From positions 1-33,856 of IMG/VR virus record IMGVR_UViG_3300032287_001726: a stretch of DNA of 33,856 nucleotides, one strand, 5' to 3'. The stretch comes from a virus. The notes below the pieces were generated by a model. It saw only the letters and a program-made list of their open reading frames with translations, ran no database searches and had not been told where the DNA came from. A program made the position numbers and the translations under genes. Shown piece by piece: positions 16,203 through 22,900 of this stretch (position 1 is its first letter; every line of letters begins with the position of its first letter).

Positions 16203-17826
16203 TGCTTTATTGGTTTTGCTATCCTTTACAGGCAAAGGGCAAACCGTTGATGGGAAGCTTTACACTATATTTAACAACTGGTATCAGTGGAGCGGAGGGA
16301 AGTTTAATACTAATTTGAATATCCCGAAGGTTACAGCCACAACCGGGCGTGATACCGGCGGCATCCGTTACAACCTTACAGACAGCTCGATGTATATTTG
16401 GACTGGCAGTCAATGGCGAAAAGTTGGCGACGGTGGTACAACCCCCACCTTGCAGCAGGTTACAACGGCGGGGAATAGTACAACGGATACTATTAAAATA
16501 AAAGATTATTTGAATAATAATTTGATAAATTTAGGCGTATATCAAAATTCAGGTAATCCGAATTCGAGAGCGGGTTTTTTAGATATAAGAAATAATCAAA
16601 ATACAAACAGAGCACAATATAATTTTCAAGATATAGAATTTAGAAGTGATAATAAATATTTAAGATTACAAGCATCTATATCTGATAATTTAAATAATGT
16701 CGTAACATTAGATTTACCCGATACATCTGGCACTTTATCCGCAGGCGTAAAAGTCAATGGCACTATCTATATGGCAGGCACAAACGGTATTTCAGACTTA
16801 GGTACTATTTCAAGCGATACAACTTCATTAAGTAGTCGTATTAATGAGCGTGTAAAATATACCGATACGCCGGCAATGCTTACGCCTTACCTTCGCAAAA
16901 TAGATACTACAAATGCTTTTTTAATATCAGTATCGCAGCCTAATGATTCCACTTTACGATTTGCAAAAGGTGCAACACAAACTGATTATATTATCAGATC
17001 AGCGGTAGCGGGTAGTGCAACAAGATTAACGACAACCGTTTATAATAATAGCGGAACGACAATATCAAAAGGAGCGGTCGTTTATATAAATGGCAGGCAT
17101 TCAAGCAACCTTCCCACCATTGCGCTAGCGCAAGCTAACAATGAGGCTAACAGTTACACTACATTTGCGCTTGTAGAAACGAATATCGCTAATGGGTCAT
17201 CAGGTATTGTGATTCAGGTTGGTAATATTGGGAATCTGAATTTGCCTACTTCATCATATACAGATGGCGAGGTGCTTTATTTAAGCCCTACCGTTCCGGG
17301 CGGTTATACAACTACAAAACCGCTTGCGCCTAATCATATTACTAAATTGGGAACGGTTACAAGGGCGCATCCAACACAAGGCAGCATTCAAATTAAGATA
17401 GAAAACGGATGGCAATTAGATGAGCTTTCAGACGTGCAGATTGCAGCCGTACCAAATGATTCTACAATACTACAATTTAGCCGGGTTGATAGTTTATGGA
17501 AAGCGGTCGATCCAACTACGGCAATGGGTAACAGATTTGTTAAAGTAGTTGATAAAACTATTTTCGCTTACACGGCGCAAACTACAACATACAATGCCCT
17601 TGCATCTGATTATGTTATTCATTGCACGAGCGGAACATTTACCGTGAACCTGCCAACGGCGGTGGGGGTGCAAGGTAAGGTATATATAGTTAAGAACAGC
17701 GGAAGCGGACTGATAACAATCGACCCGAACGGAACGCAAACAATAGACGGAGCTTTGACATATAAGATAGGCGGCAATGAGTCGCTAAAATTAATGAGTA
17801 CAGGCACAAACTGGATAACATTATGA
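16171..17826 (+). CDS. Tail fibre/adhesin-like protein with an N-terminal signal-like segment
   Basis: About 551 residues. The N-terminus MKERMCKFIFSALLVLLSF, followed by TGKGQTVDG, resembles a Sec signal peptide with a Gly/Gln cleavage region. ATG at 16183 is another possible start and has AAGGAG just upstream. The body is beta-rich. Residues 30-90 read as a short domain with WTGSQWRKVGDGG. Residues 90-220 are Asn-rich and AT-rich. A module around 290-420 (GAVVYINGRHSSNLPTIALA, LVETNIANGSSGIVIQVGN) is of a kind I recognise in phage tail proteins. The C-terminus ends KLMSTGTNWITL, typical of fibre tips. It overlaps the preceding gene by 32 bases and the following one by ATGA. Confidence 0.6.
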   Translation: MKERMCKFIFSALLVLLSFTGKGQTVDGKLYTIFNNWYQWSGGKFNTNLNIPKVTATTGRDTGGIRYNLTDSSMYIWTGSQWRKVGDGGTTPTLQQVTTAGNSTTDTIKIKDYLNNNLINLGVYQNSGNPNSRAGFLDIRNNQNTNRAQYNFQDIEFRSDNKYLRLQASISDNLNNVVTLDLPDTSGTLSAGVKVNGTIYMAGTNGISDLGTISSDTTSLSSRINERVKYTDTPAMLTPYLRKIDTTNAFLISVSQPNDSTLRFAKGATQTDYIIRSAVAGSATRLTTTVYNNSGTTISKGAVVYINGRHSSNLPTIALAQANNEANSYTTFALVETNIANGSSGIVIQVGNIGNLNLPTSSYTDGEVLYLSPTVPGGYTTTKPLAPNHITKLGTVTRAHPTQGSIQIKIENGWQLDELSDVQIAAVPNDSTILQFSRVDSLWKAVDPTTAMGNRFVKVVDKTIFAYTAQTTTYNALASDYVIHCTSGTFTVNLPTAVGVQGKVYIVKNSGSGLITIDPNGTQTIDGALTYKIGGNESLKLMSTGTNWITL

Positions 17827-18014
17827 CAATAGCAAAAATTAGATACGGGGCAGGATTGCCGGATAGTTCAGTAGGATTTGATGGAGATTTTTATTTAGAT
17901 ACTTTGAACGGTGATTTGTATCAAAGGGAATTAGGTAGCTATCAGATTGTAGCCTTAGGAGGCTCAACGGTTAGCTCCATAGGATCTGATTTATATTTAT
18001 TCAATAACTATTAA
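17823..18014 (+). CDS. Short fibre-associated protein
   Basis: The 63-residue protein has GLPDSSVGFDGDFYLDTLNG, then DLYQRELGSYQIV. This 'GxxGDFYxDTxxGDLY' motif is common at the base of phage tail-fibre domains, where it precedes a collagen-like or beta domain. Here the protein ends soon afterwards (FNNY), so it is either a stand-alone adaptor or the remnant of a longer fibre. It starts by ATGA overlap with the 16171 gene. Confidence 0.5.
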   Translation: MTIAKIRYGAGLPDSSVGFDGDFYLDTLNGDLYQRELGSYQIVALGGSTVSSIGSDLYLFNNY

Positions 18015-18025
18015 AATAAAAAAAG

Positions 18026-18427
18026 ATGGCACAAAATACAAAGCCAGTTTTCGCATTATTACCTGAAACGACAAGGGCGGTTATTACAACTGCAACCACT
18101 GATAAAAGCGGTGCAACGACTACTAACTTAGTAGAATTGGTGGCGGCTGCTACTGATGGCACTAAGGTAACACGTATCGTTTATAAACACGTAGGTACAT
18201 CAACAGCGGGTATCTTTATGGTGTTTATTACAGATACAAGCGGAGCGAATTTAAGGCTTTATGACGAGCAGATTTATTCAGCAGTTACATCATCAACTAC
18301 GGTTGCAGCGGCTGGCGGTACTTTGATTTATCCAGATTTGCAATTAAAGTCAGGGCAAAAAATCTTTGTAGGAGCTACAACAGCAAATACTAACATTCAC
18401 GCTTTCGCATCAAAAGGAGATTTTTAA
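18026..18427 (+). CDS. Small virion-associated beta protein
   Basis: The 133-residue protein (MAQNTKPVFALLPETTRAVI...) is Thr/Ala-rich and beta-type, with VTRIVYKHVGTSTAGIFMVF and LKSGQKIFVGATTANTNIHA. The pattern resembles small beta-sandwich proteins encoded among tail fibre genes in many phages. No signal peptide or catalytic motif is seen. It is spaced 11 bases from its upstream gene and 1 base from the lectin-like gene. It may be a fibre partner or a decoration protein. Confidence 0.45.
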   Translation: MAQNTKPVFALLPETTRAVITTATTDKSGATTTNLVELVAAATDGTKVTRIVYKHVGTSTAGIFMVFITDTSGANLRLYDEQIYSAVTSSTTVAAAGGTLIYPDLQLKSGQKIFVGATTANTNIHAFASKGDF

Positions 18428-18428
18428 T

Positions 18429-19139
18429 ATGTTTAAAGGATTTAACAATAGGCAGCAGAATGGCTTTCCAAATTTGTCATTTTTTGGCGATAGAACAGCT
18501 TATGGACAAGGCGGTTGTAATTTTTGGCTGAGAGCTGATTTTGGATTGAATACACAAACAAATTTAGGTGCAGTTTCATCTTGGACGGATTATGTTAGTG
18601 GAATAAATTTTGCACAAGCTACGGCGGCTAACCAACCAAGATTATTAACTTCAAGTGCATCATATAATAATTTGCCTATTGTTGAGTTCCAAGATAATCA
18701 GAGGGTTTTAGAAAGAATAAGTACTATATCCGGATTTAGAAGCATTGCTTTTATAGCAAATTATGATTTCTTAAATAGTAGGAATACAATTATGGGGTCT
18801 GGTACTCTTTCTGCAATAGTTTTAGGAGGAACTATTACAAATATTAATGGTGTATCTGTATTATCCTCCTCTACAATAACATCCGGAACGACAGAAAATA
18901 CCAATGTTAAAATATGTGTAATATCTGAAAATTTTATCATGGTTAATGGTATATCTGAAAATACATCTTCAAATAATTTACAGAATATATCTTATGATAA
19001 AATAGGCGCTGGTGATATTTCAGGTGCAAATAGATTAATAGGAAAAGTAGCTGAAATTATAGGCTACTCAACAGCAATCACAACCGACCAAGCGCTCGCA
19101 TTATCTAATAATATAAATTCAAAATATGCTATCTATTAA
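18429..19139 (+). CDS. Lectin-like (LamG/ConA-type) receptor-binding candidate
   Basis: The 236-residue protein begins near a Gly-rich stretch. It contains CNFWLRADFGLNTQTNLG and VSSWTDYVSGINFAQATAA, the 'WLRADxG ... VSSWxD.SG' signature of concanavalin-like jelly rolls that bind sugars. The C-terminus IGKVAEIIGYSTAITTDQAL, followed by LSNNINSKYAIY, also matches that fold's final strand and helix. The DNA is AT-rich relative to neighbours such as the 19126 gene. A receptor-binding role on the tail is inferred. It overlaps the next start by 14 bases. Confidence 0.6.
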   Translation: MFKGFNNRQQNGFPNLSFFGDRTAYGQGGCNFWLRADFGLNTQTNLGAVSSWTDYVSGINFAQATAANQPRLLTSSASYNNLPIVEFQDNQRVLERISTISGFRSIAFIANYDFLNSRNTIMGSGTLSAIVLGGTITNINGVSVLSSSTITSGTTENTNVKICVISENFIMVNGISENTSSNNLQNISYDKIGAGDISGANRLIGKVAEIIGYSTAITTDQALALSNNINSKYAIY

Positions 19140-19581
19140 ATTCAAAACATACGAAGAGGCATGGCAACTGAATGAAAGAGTTACGGCTGATTGCATTAAA
19201 AATGGGCAGTGGAGCGATGGTACTAATAACTATTGCAACCCTACGCAAAACGTAAACGGACAATGGGAAGTGCCAATACTCGATGGGTATGAAAAATATT
19301 TTACCCTTGCTGAAATAAGCAGGGCGCAAGCTCCTGAGTGGTATAGCGTACCAACGTGGAGGCTGCGTGCTATCCTTGCCGTTGATGGGTTGGAGGCGAA
19401 TGTAACGAATGCCCTTGCAACGCTACCAGAGCCGAATAAAACCTATGCTGAAAGGGCGTGGAATAATGGAAGCACAACGGAAAGAAACAGCCCTACGGTT
19501 ACAATGATTAAGGCTATTCTTACTTTGAATGATAGCGAAGTTGATGATATTTTTCAACGTGCTGCAAATATTGTAATATGA
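19126..19581 (+). CDS. Fibre-module accessory protein
   Basis: The 151-residue protein carries Trp-rich segments (EEAWQLNERV, EWYSVPTWRLRAILAVDGLE) and a helical C-terminus (PTVTMIKAILTLNDSEVDDI). I recognise the 'VPTWRxRAxLxxxGL ... P.pxKtyAexAW' type from phage genes next to fibres and lysis genes, with unknown function; a tail-fibre chaperone is possible. It is coupled to the next gene by ATGA. There is no membrane segment. Confidence 0.5.
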   Translation: MLSIKFKTYEEAWQLNERVTADCIKNGQWSDGTNNYCNPTQNVNGQWEVPILDGYEKYFTLAEISRAQAPEWYSVPTWRLRAILAVDGLEANVTNALATLPEPNKTYAERAWNNGSTTERNSPTVTMIKAILTLNDSEVDDIFQRAANIVI

Positions 19582-19772
19582 ATGCAAAATTTGAATTTTT
19601 GAGCGTATGGGTTTTGGGTTTATTTGCAATGGTTACAAAACACGATATGCTAATTTATATTGCAATTGGTTACAACGTAATTGCAACTATTAAAAACCTC
19701 CCCGGAGCGATTAAAAATATTAAAGAATTTAAAAACAAAGTATATGCCAGAATGGTTAAAAAGGATAACTAA
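19578..19772 (+). CDS. Small membrane protein, holin candidate
   Basis: The 64-residue protein has two hydrophobic stretches (LSVWVLGLFAMV and MLIYIAIGYNVIATI) and a Lys-rich cytoplasmic tail (IKEFKNKVYARMVKKDN). Size, topology and position between fibre and lysis genes fit a class II/III-type holin. A second membrane protein overlaps its 3' end by 29 bases. Either or both could form the membrane lesion; the assignment is by context. Confidence 0.45.
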   Translation: MNAKFEFLSVWVLGLFAMVTKHDMLIYIAIGYNVIATIKNLPGAIKNIKEFKNKVYARMVKKDN

Positions 19773-19980
19773 AACGGACATTCGCAATATCCTCGCAATT
19801 ATTATCGTAATCGGTAGTTTTTTACTTTTGTATTTATTGCAGGTGCGACCCATCCCGGAGCAAAACCATGATCTTGTATTAACCGCCGGCGGCTTCATTT
19901 TTGGCGGTGCGCTGGCAGGTGTGGTGGGCTTTTATTTCGGAGCTACAAAAGGAGAGAAAAAAGGGAGTGATGTTGAATAA
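19744..19980 (+). CDS. Second small membrane protein, holin or antiholin candidate
   Basis: Starting at ATG 19744 the protein is 78 residues, MPEWLKRITKTDIRNILAII. It has two membrane spans: about residues 16-36 (ILAIIIVIGSFLLLYLLQV) and 44-66 (LTAGGFIFGGALAGVVGFYF), and a charged KGEKKGSDVE tail. The longer frame that begins at TTG 19681 is unlikely because it lies inside the preceding gene. Gly-rich second span and position before spanin and endolysin genes support a holin role. Confidence 0.5.
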   Translation: MPEWLKRITKTDIRNILAIIIVIGSFLLLYLLQVRPIPEQNHDLVLTAGGFIFGGALAGVVGFYFGATKGEKKGSDVE

Positions 19981-20479
19981 ATACATATTGATATTGTGCC
20001 TTTTCGCATCATGCGCTACTCCTAAAACGCTTGAGCGGTTGATGAATAAGCTACCAGAAGCGGCGGCGAAGGAGTGCGCTGAAAGGTATCCTGTAAAGGA
20101 AAGTATTGATAGTATTATTGTAGTGGATTCCGCTGCCATTCAGAATTACCAGAATGAGTTATTTCTATTGTGGAAACAACTCGATAGCGTTTTATCAATC
20201 GGTTGCGATACCATTACAAAAGTCAAGATAAACGAAATAATCAAAACCCTCCCGGCGAAGACTGAAACGAAGGTGATTACCCGCACCATCGAGAATACGG
20301 CGCAGGTTCAGGTATTAAGGGATTCCATCCAAACGCTAACCAAAACCGCTATGGAAAGCCAAATAAAAGCGGACAATTTAGATGTTAGGATAAAACTTTA
20401 CAAAAGGCAAATAGGTTGGATGTGGATCGTCTTATTGCTTTTGGCTATTATTATTGGTCGTAGTTTTTATAAGTTATGA
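19970..20479 (+). CDS. Candidate unimolecular spanin (lipoprotein with C-terminal membrane anchor)
   Basis: ATG 19970 follows AAGGGAG and gives 169 residues. The N-terminus LNKYILILCLFASC has a lipoprotein-type signal with Cys15 as the lipidation candidate (F-A-S-C is a weak lipobox). The middle (25-145) is a long charged helix, partly coiled coil. The C-terminus IGWMWIVLLLLAIIIGRSF (about 147-165) is a membrane span. Lipoprotein plus C-terminal span in one chain is the u-spanin layout of phage T1 gp11, which links and fuses inner and outer membranes. It overlaps both neighbours in the lysis cassette. Confidence 0.65.
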   Translation: MLNKYILILCLFASCATPKTLERLMNKLPEAAAKECAERYPVKESIDSIIVVDSAAIQNYQNELFLLWKQLDSVLSIGCDTITKVKINEIIKTLPAKTETKVITRTIENTAQVQVLRDSIQTLTKTAMESQIKADNLDVRIKLYKRQIGWMWIVLLLLAIIIGRSFYKL

Positions 20480-20916
20480 ACAGAGGAATTGCAATCATTC
20501 GCAAATATGAAGGCTTAAGGCTGCAAGCCTATATTTGCCCATCAGGACTGCCAACAATCGGTTTTGGTGCGACCTTCTATGAGAATGGGTCAAAGGTGCA
20601 GATGGGCGATAAAATAACAATGGAACGAGCTGACCAACTTTTATTCTTTCAGGTTAGTTTGTTTGCAGGCGAAGTAAGGCGTACCGTTAAATCGACCCTA
20701 AACGATAATCAACTGGGGGCACTTGTATCCTTTTGCTTTAATGTCGGTGGCGGTGCTTTTAGCCGCTCAACCCTTGCAAAAAAAGCAAACGCAAACCCCA
20801 ACGATCCTACCATACGCAATGAATTTATGAGATGGACACGTGGCGGTGGTAAGGTGCTTCCGGGGCTTGTTAAGCGGAGGGAAGAGGAAGCTTCTTTGTA
20901 CTATGCACCTCTCTAA
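20476..20916 (+). CDS. GH24 endolysin (T4/R21-type lysozyme)
   Basis: The 146-residue muramidase should cut the peptidoglycan glycan chain at lysis. The active site pattern E-x8-[DC]-x5-T is present as Glu12, Cys21 and Thr27 (KYEGLRLQAYICPSGLPTIG). Cys in place of Asp is known in this family. The remaining helices, including QLGALVSFCFNVGGGAFSRS and LPGLVKRREEEASLY, match it. There is no signal peptide or SAR anchor, so release depends on a holin. It begins with ATGA overlap and its 3' end overlaps a convergent gene on the other strand by 47 bases. Confidence 0.88.
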   Translation: MNRGIAIIRKYEGLRLQAYICPSGLPTIGFGATFYENGSKVQMGDKITMERADQLLFFQVSLFAGEVRRTVKSTLNDNQLGALVSFCFNVGGGAFSRSTLAKKANANPNDPTIRNEFMRWTRGGGKVLPGLVKRREEEASLYYAPL

Positions 20917-21334
20917 ATTGCCGCTTCCCTTTTCTCGGGAACGGAGGGTAAATGCAAGGCGTTTTACTTTTATCCCGAGCGTGGATAATAGTGGCGTGGC
21001 TAAGGTTTAAAAACCTCCCTAAATCTGCAACCGTTACATATTTATACGATAAAAAAATATGACGTACAAAATGAGTCCTTGCCATTACTTTTCCTAATTG
21101 CCTGCCTTTTTTAGATTTTGTAGAATTAACGCCATGCTTTTCACATAACGCCTCCCACTCCTTTTGCAGGTCGGGTTTTTCGTCTTTATGATCTTGTAAA
21201 ATAATTTCTTTTTCCACTACCTTCTTTGCGCTCAAAATAATATCGTGGATCTTTTTTAAAAGCTTTTCAGGTACTTCATCCATGTAACCTTTCAGATGCG
21301 ATTCGATCGCATTCACCGCCTGCTCGATAGTCAT
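20870..21334 (-). CDS. DnaA domain IV-like helix-turn-helix protein
   Basis: This 154-residue protein has a helical, acidic first half (residues 1-60). Residues about 70-125 resemble the DNA-binding domain of DnaA: ARTHFVRHIFLSYKYVTVAD followed by LGRFLNLSHATIIHARDKS. The 'LGRFLnxSHATIIHA' segment corresponds to DnaA's helix-turn-helix signature. There is no AAA+ part. It could be a replication regulator or a repressor using DnaA boxes. The gene overlaps its upstream partner by ATGA and runs convergently into the endolysin. The terminal Lys/Arg-rich tail lies antisense to the lysozyme gene. Confidence 0.55.
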   Translation of the reverse strand: MTIEQAVNAIESHLKGYMDEVPEKLLKKIHDIILSAKKVVEKEIILQDHKDEKPDLQKEWEALCEKHGVNSTKSKKGRQLGKVMARTHFVRHIFLSYKYVTVADLGRFLNLSHATIIHARDKSKTPCIYPPFPRKGKRQFREVHSTKKLPLPSA

Positions 21335-21474
21335 TGTTCATTTTCGTTTTTATCGTTTAAAAAATCTTCTCCTTTGTATTCCGGATGGTTTTCATTCATC
21401 CAGTCAATATGCCTTACCCACATCCAAGATAGGATGGCTAAAAAGCAAAAAAATATGAATCCAAAATAAATCAT
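21331..21474 (-). CDS. Micro-membrane protein (47 residues)
   Basis: A short frame from ATG (21472-21474 on the minus strand) encodes MIYFGFIFFCFLAILSWMWV, then a polar tail rich in Asn, Asp and Glu ending NENEQ. One membrane span fills residues 2-20. The start overlaps the stop of the OmpR-type gene by ATGA and its stop overlaps the next start by ATGA, strong evidence for a real translated gene despite the size. Function unknown. Confidence 0.6.
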   Translation of the reverse strand: MIYFGFIFFCFLAILSWMWVRHIDWMNENHPEYKGEDFLNDKNENEQ

Positions 21475-21716
21475 GGCTGATAAATGAAGCCGAATCCGCT
21501 TCGGTTTTTTATTGGTAAATTAGGTATCTTTTTTCGGAGGTTGAAGAGTTGCACGTCTAAAACCTTTAAATTCGTTTTTTGGTTTCCCCAAATGTTTGCA
21601 ACCGCCTCCTGCCGGGTTATAATTACATCGGGGTTTTTTATGAAGTAGGTTAATACTTCAAATTCAACTCTCGTTAATTTGATTCCGTTGTAGGTTTTTG
21701 TTGTGTTATCTATCAT
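21471..21716 (-). CDS. OmpR/PhoB-type winged helix protein without receiver domain
   Basis: From ATG at 21716 the protein is 81 residues: MIDNTTKTYNGIKLTRVEFE, then TYFIKNPDVIITRQEAVANI and VLDVQLFNLRKKIPN ending RSGFGFIYQP. This is the full effector domain of response regulators (LT..E..vL..l....g.vvtRe.l....W, ...vdv.i..LRkki, and G.GY-like hairpin). No phosphoacceptor domain precedes it. It should bind direct repeats and touch RNA polymerase; host-promoter mimicry or phage gene control are both possible. It overlaps the 51-residue membrane gene by 11 bases. Confidence 0.7.
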   Translation of the reverse strand: MIDNTTKTYNGIKLTRVEFEVLTYFIKNPDVIITRQEAVANIWGNQKTNLKVLDVQLFNLRKKIPNLPIKNRSGFGFIYQP

Positions 21717-21861
21717 AATCATCATTTTTAAATTCCATAATATAAGCCCTCCACCATTTGGAGAACTTGTCATTCGGATAGCTCATTGCATACGTTTCGC
21801 ACGCTACTATCGTAAGCAGCAAAACAATAACGATTGACATAATTAAAATAATTGGAAGCAT
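21706..21861 (-). CDS. Micro-membrane protein (51 residues)
   Basis: The frame MLPIILIMSIVIVLLLTIVA continues with CETYAMSYPNDKFSKWWRAY and ends EFKNDDYDR. Residues 2-20 form a membrane span. Cys21 in a I-V-A-C setting resembles a lipobox but there is no basic N-terminal region. It lies 10 bases after the VRR-NUC gene and overlaps the winged helix gene by 11 bases. Function unknown. Confidence 0.6.
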   Translation of the reverse strand: MLPIILIMSIVIVLLLTIVACETYAMSYPNDKFSKWWRAYIMEFKNDDYDR

Positions 21862-21871
21862 GGTTACTTTT

Positions 21872-22123
21872 TTAAATTATTAAATCTTTTTCGCTTGTTA
21901 ATGTAAAGACCTGAAAGCCGCTTTGAATGAGCTGGGTATGTCTGAACCTTTGCAGGTCGGTCGGCTCACGCCCCGGCTGCTTGACCTCAACGAATACCGT
22001 TTGCCCATTCTTCAGGCACATGAGATCCGGGATGCCGTTGAAGTTGGTTTGGATTAGCTTTATTACTATCCACCCCGCCCGCTCAAATCGGGCTTTAATG
22101 TTTGCTTGAATTTTGGATTCCAT
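21872..22123 (-). CDS. VRR-NUC domain nuclease
   Basis: The 83-residue protein is a minimal PD-(D/E)XK nuclease of the VRR-NUC type. Residues 30-33 are GIPD with Asp33, then FVEVKQPG gives Glu46 and Lys48, and QRFRHTQLIQSGFQVFTLTS supplies the Gln-helix and last strand. Such stand-alone VRR-NUC proteins are widespread in phage replication modules with SNF2-type helicases and are thought to act as structure-specific nucleases. It is 2 bases downstream of a 31-residue membrane gene. Confidence 0.85.
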   Translation of the reverse strand: MESKIQANIKARFERAGWIVIKLIQTNFNGIPDLMCLKNGQTVFVEVKQPGREPTDLQRFRHTQLIQSGFQVFTLTSEKDLII

Positions 22124-22125
22124 AA

Positions 22126-22221
22126 TTAAAAATTATGCCCGATTAATAAAAGGATTACAACTATCGCAATAAAAATGTGCGATTGCATTGGAGTCAAATC
22201 GTCTGATTGTTTTCTGTTCAT
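22126..22221 (-). CDS. Micro-membrane protein (31 residues)
   Basis: A 31-codon frame reads MNRKQSDDLTPMQSHIFIAI followed by VVILLLIGHNF. Residues 15-30 form a single membrane span after a polar start. It begins just after the hairpin at 22236-22265 and ends 2 bases before the VRR-NUC start. Length is too short for similarity-based calls; tight spacing supports translation. Function unknown. Confidence 0.5.
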   Translation of the reverse strand: MNRKQSDDLTPMQSHIFIAIVVILLLIGHNF

Positions 22222-22235
22222 GGCTGTTGATTTTA

Positions 22236-22265
22236 AAAAGGGGGCAAAGCCCCCGGGGGTTAATT
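22236..22265 (-). terminator. Intrinsic terminator, repeat copy 1
   Basis: On the minus strand GGGGGC-TTT-GCCCCC is followed by TTTTTAAAA, directly after the stop codon of the 22260-22466 gene. The 30-base sequence is identical to that at 22549-22578. Confidence 0.8.
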
Positions 22266-22466
22266 TAATTTATTGTTTTCGTTTTCTATTCTGCACATTT
22301 CATTTGCTAAATACAAACATAACATTGCTTTATTTTCGTTCCACTCTTTTGCTGTGATTCCTAATTTTTTTGCAGCGTTAATACATAATTTTCTGAATTC
22401 TACATTTTCAACTAAATCAGTTCTTCTTTTCATTTCTGATTCGATTGTGATAGTTTGATTTGTCAT
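22260..22466 (-). CDS. Small protein of unknown function (68 residues)
   Basis: The protein MTNQTITIESEMKRRTDLVE, continuing NVEFRKLCINAAKKLGITAK, is hydrophilic and helical with two Cys. ITAKEWNENKAMLCLYLANE near the end looks like a short helix pair. I do not recognise a family. It sits between a TATCTTTG promoter-like box and a terminator, so it is probably transcribed alone; the same cassette carries the 22577 gene. The coding sequences themselves share little beyond their first residues (MTN/MTT). Confidence 0.6.
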   Translation of the reverse strand: MTNQTITIESEMKRRTDLVENVEFRKLCINAAKKLGITAKEWNENKAMLCLYLANEMCRIENENNKLN

Positions 22467-22549
22467 GGCTTTTTTGTTTTGTTACACAAAGATAAATTAA
22501 ATTTTAATAAAAAAAACTTTTTTACTAATTTTTTTTAAAAATATTTTTA
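22464..22549 (-). promoter_or_regulatory. Promoter-leader repeat, copy 1
   Basis: Reading towards the gene, this 86-base AT-rich stretch has a TATCTTTG box (22487-22494) matching the Bacteroidota -7 consensus TAnnTTTG, followed by GTAACAAAACAAAAAAGCC and ATG. It is almost identical to 22898-22985. A clear -33 TTTG box is not visible; poly-T lies in that position. Confidence 0.65.
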
Positions 22550-22578
22550 AAAGGGGGCAAAGCCCCCGGGGGTTAATT
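22549..22578 (-). terminator. Intrinsic terminator, repeat copy 2
   Basis: Identical 30-base hairpin to 22236-22265, here directly following the stop of the 22577-22900 gene and feeding into the promoter region of the next cassette. Confidence 0.8.
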
Positions 22579-22900
22579 ATAAATATTGATTATAAGCGTC
22601 AGGATATTCATCATAAAAACTATCTGATGTACATACGCTTTTAACTTTGCTTATTTTTTTCAAATTAGCAATTATATCATCAGATTTTTTTTCTGAATTT
22701 ACTTCCCTATTAAGGGAAGCTAATGAAAAATATTCGTAACCTTTAGATTCCATACTATCAATAAAAAATTCAGATACGCAAATAATTTCATTAAAATTAT
22801 TTTTTTGCATAAAATAATCCCCGCATCCTGAATTAAATGCAGCTTCTAATTTACTTGAAATTGACTTCTGAAATTCGTTTGTAATTTGTTTTGTTGTCAT
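22577..22900 (-). CDS. Small protein of unknown function (107 residues)
   Basis: MTTKQITNEFQKSISSKLEA begins a protein with SGCGDYFMQKNNFNEIICVS and FFIDSMESKGYEYFSLASLN, then a Lys/Ser-rich region with KKISKVKSVCTSDSF. It has three Cys, a short helical start and no membrane segment. The pattern SxKLExAFNxGxGxYF is unfamiliar to me as a named family. It is a single-gene unit bounded by the second promoter-leader copy and a terminator, hence likely to be separately regulated. Confidence 0.6.
   Translation of the reverse strand: MTTKQITNEFQKSISSKLEAAFNSGCGDYFMQKNNFNEIICVSEFFIDSMESKGYEYFSLASLNREVNSEKKSDDIIANLKKISKVKSVCTSDSFYDEYPDAYNQYL

Noticed and set aside
17120-17131. TGCGCTAGCGCA palindrome
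   Set aside because: A 12-base palindrome inside the fibre coding sequence with no partner sites nearby; likely chance.
20925-20941. TTCCC/GGGAA hairpin between the convergent endolysin and DnaA-like genes
   Set aside because: Five base pairs and no T tract, and it lies within the minus-strand coding sequence; too weak to call a terminator.
21706-21861. Lipoprotein call for the 51-residue membrane protein
   Set aside because: Cys21 in IVAC resembles a lipobox but the N-terminus has no positive charge, so a plain membrane span is the safer reading.
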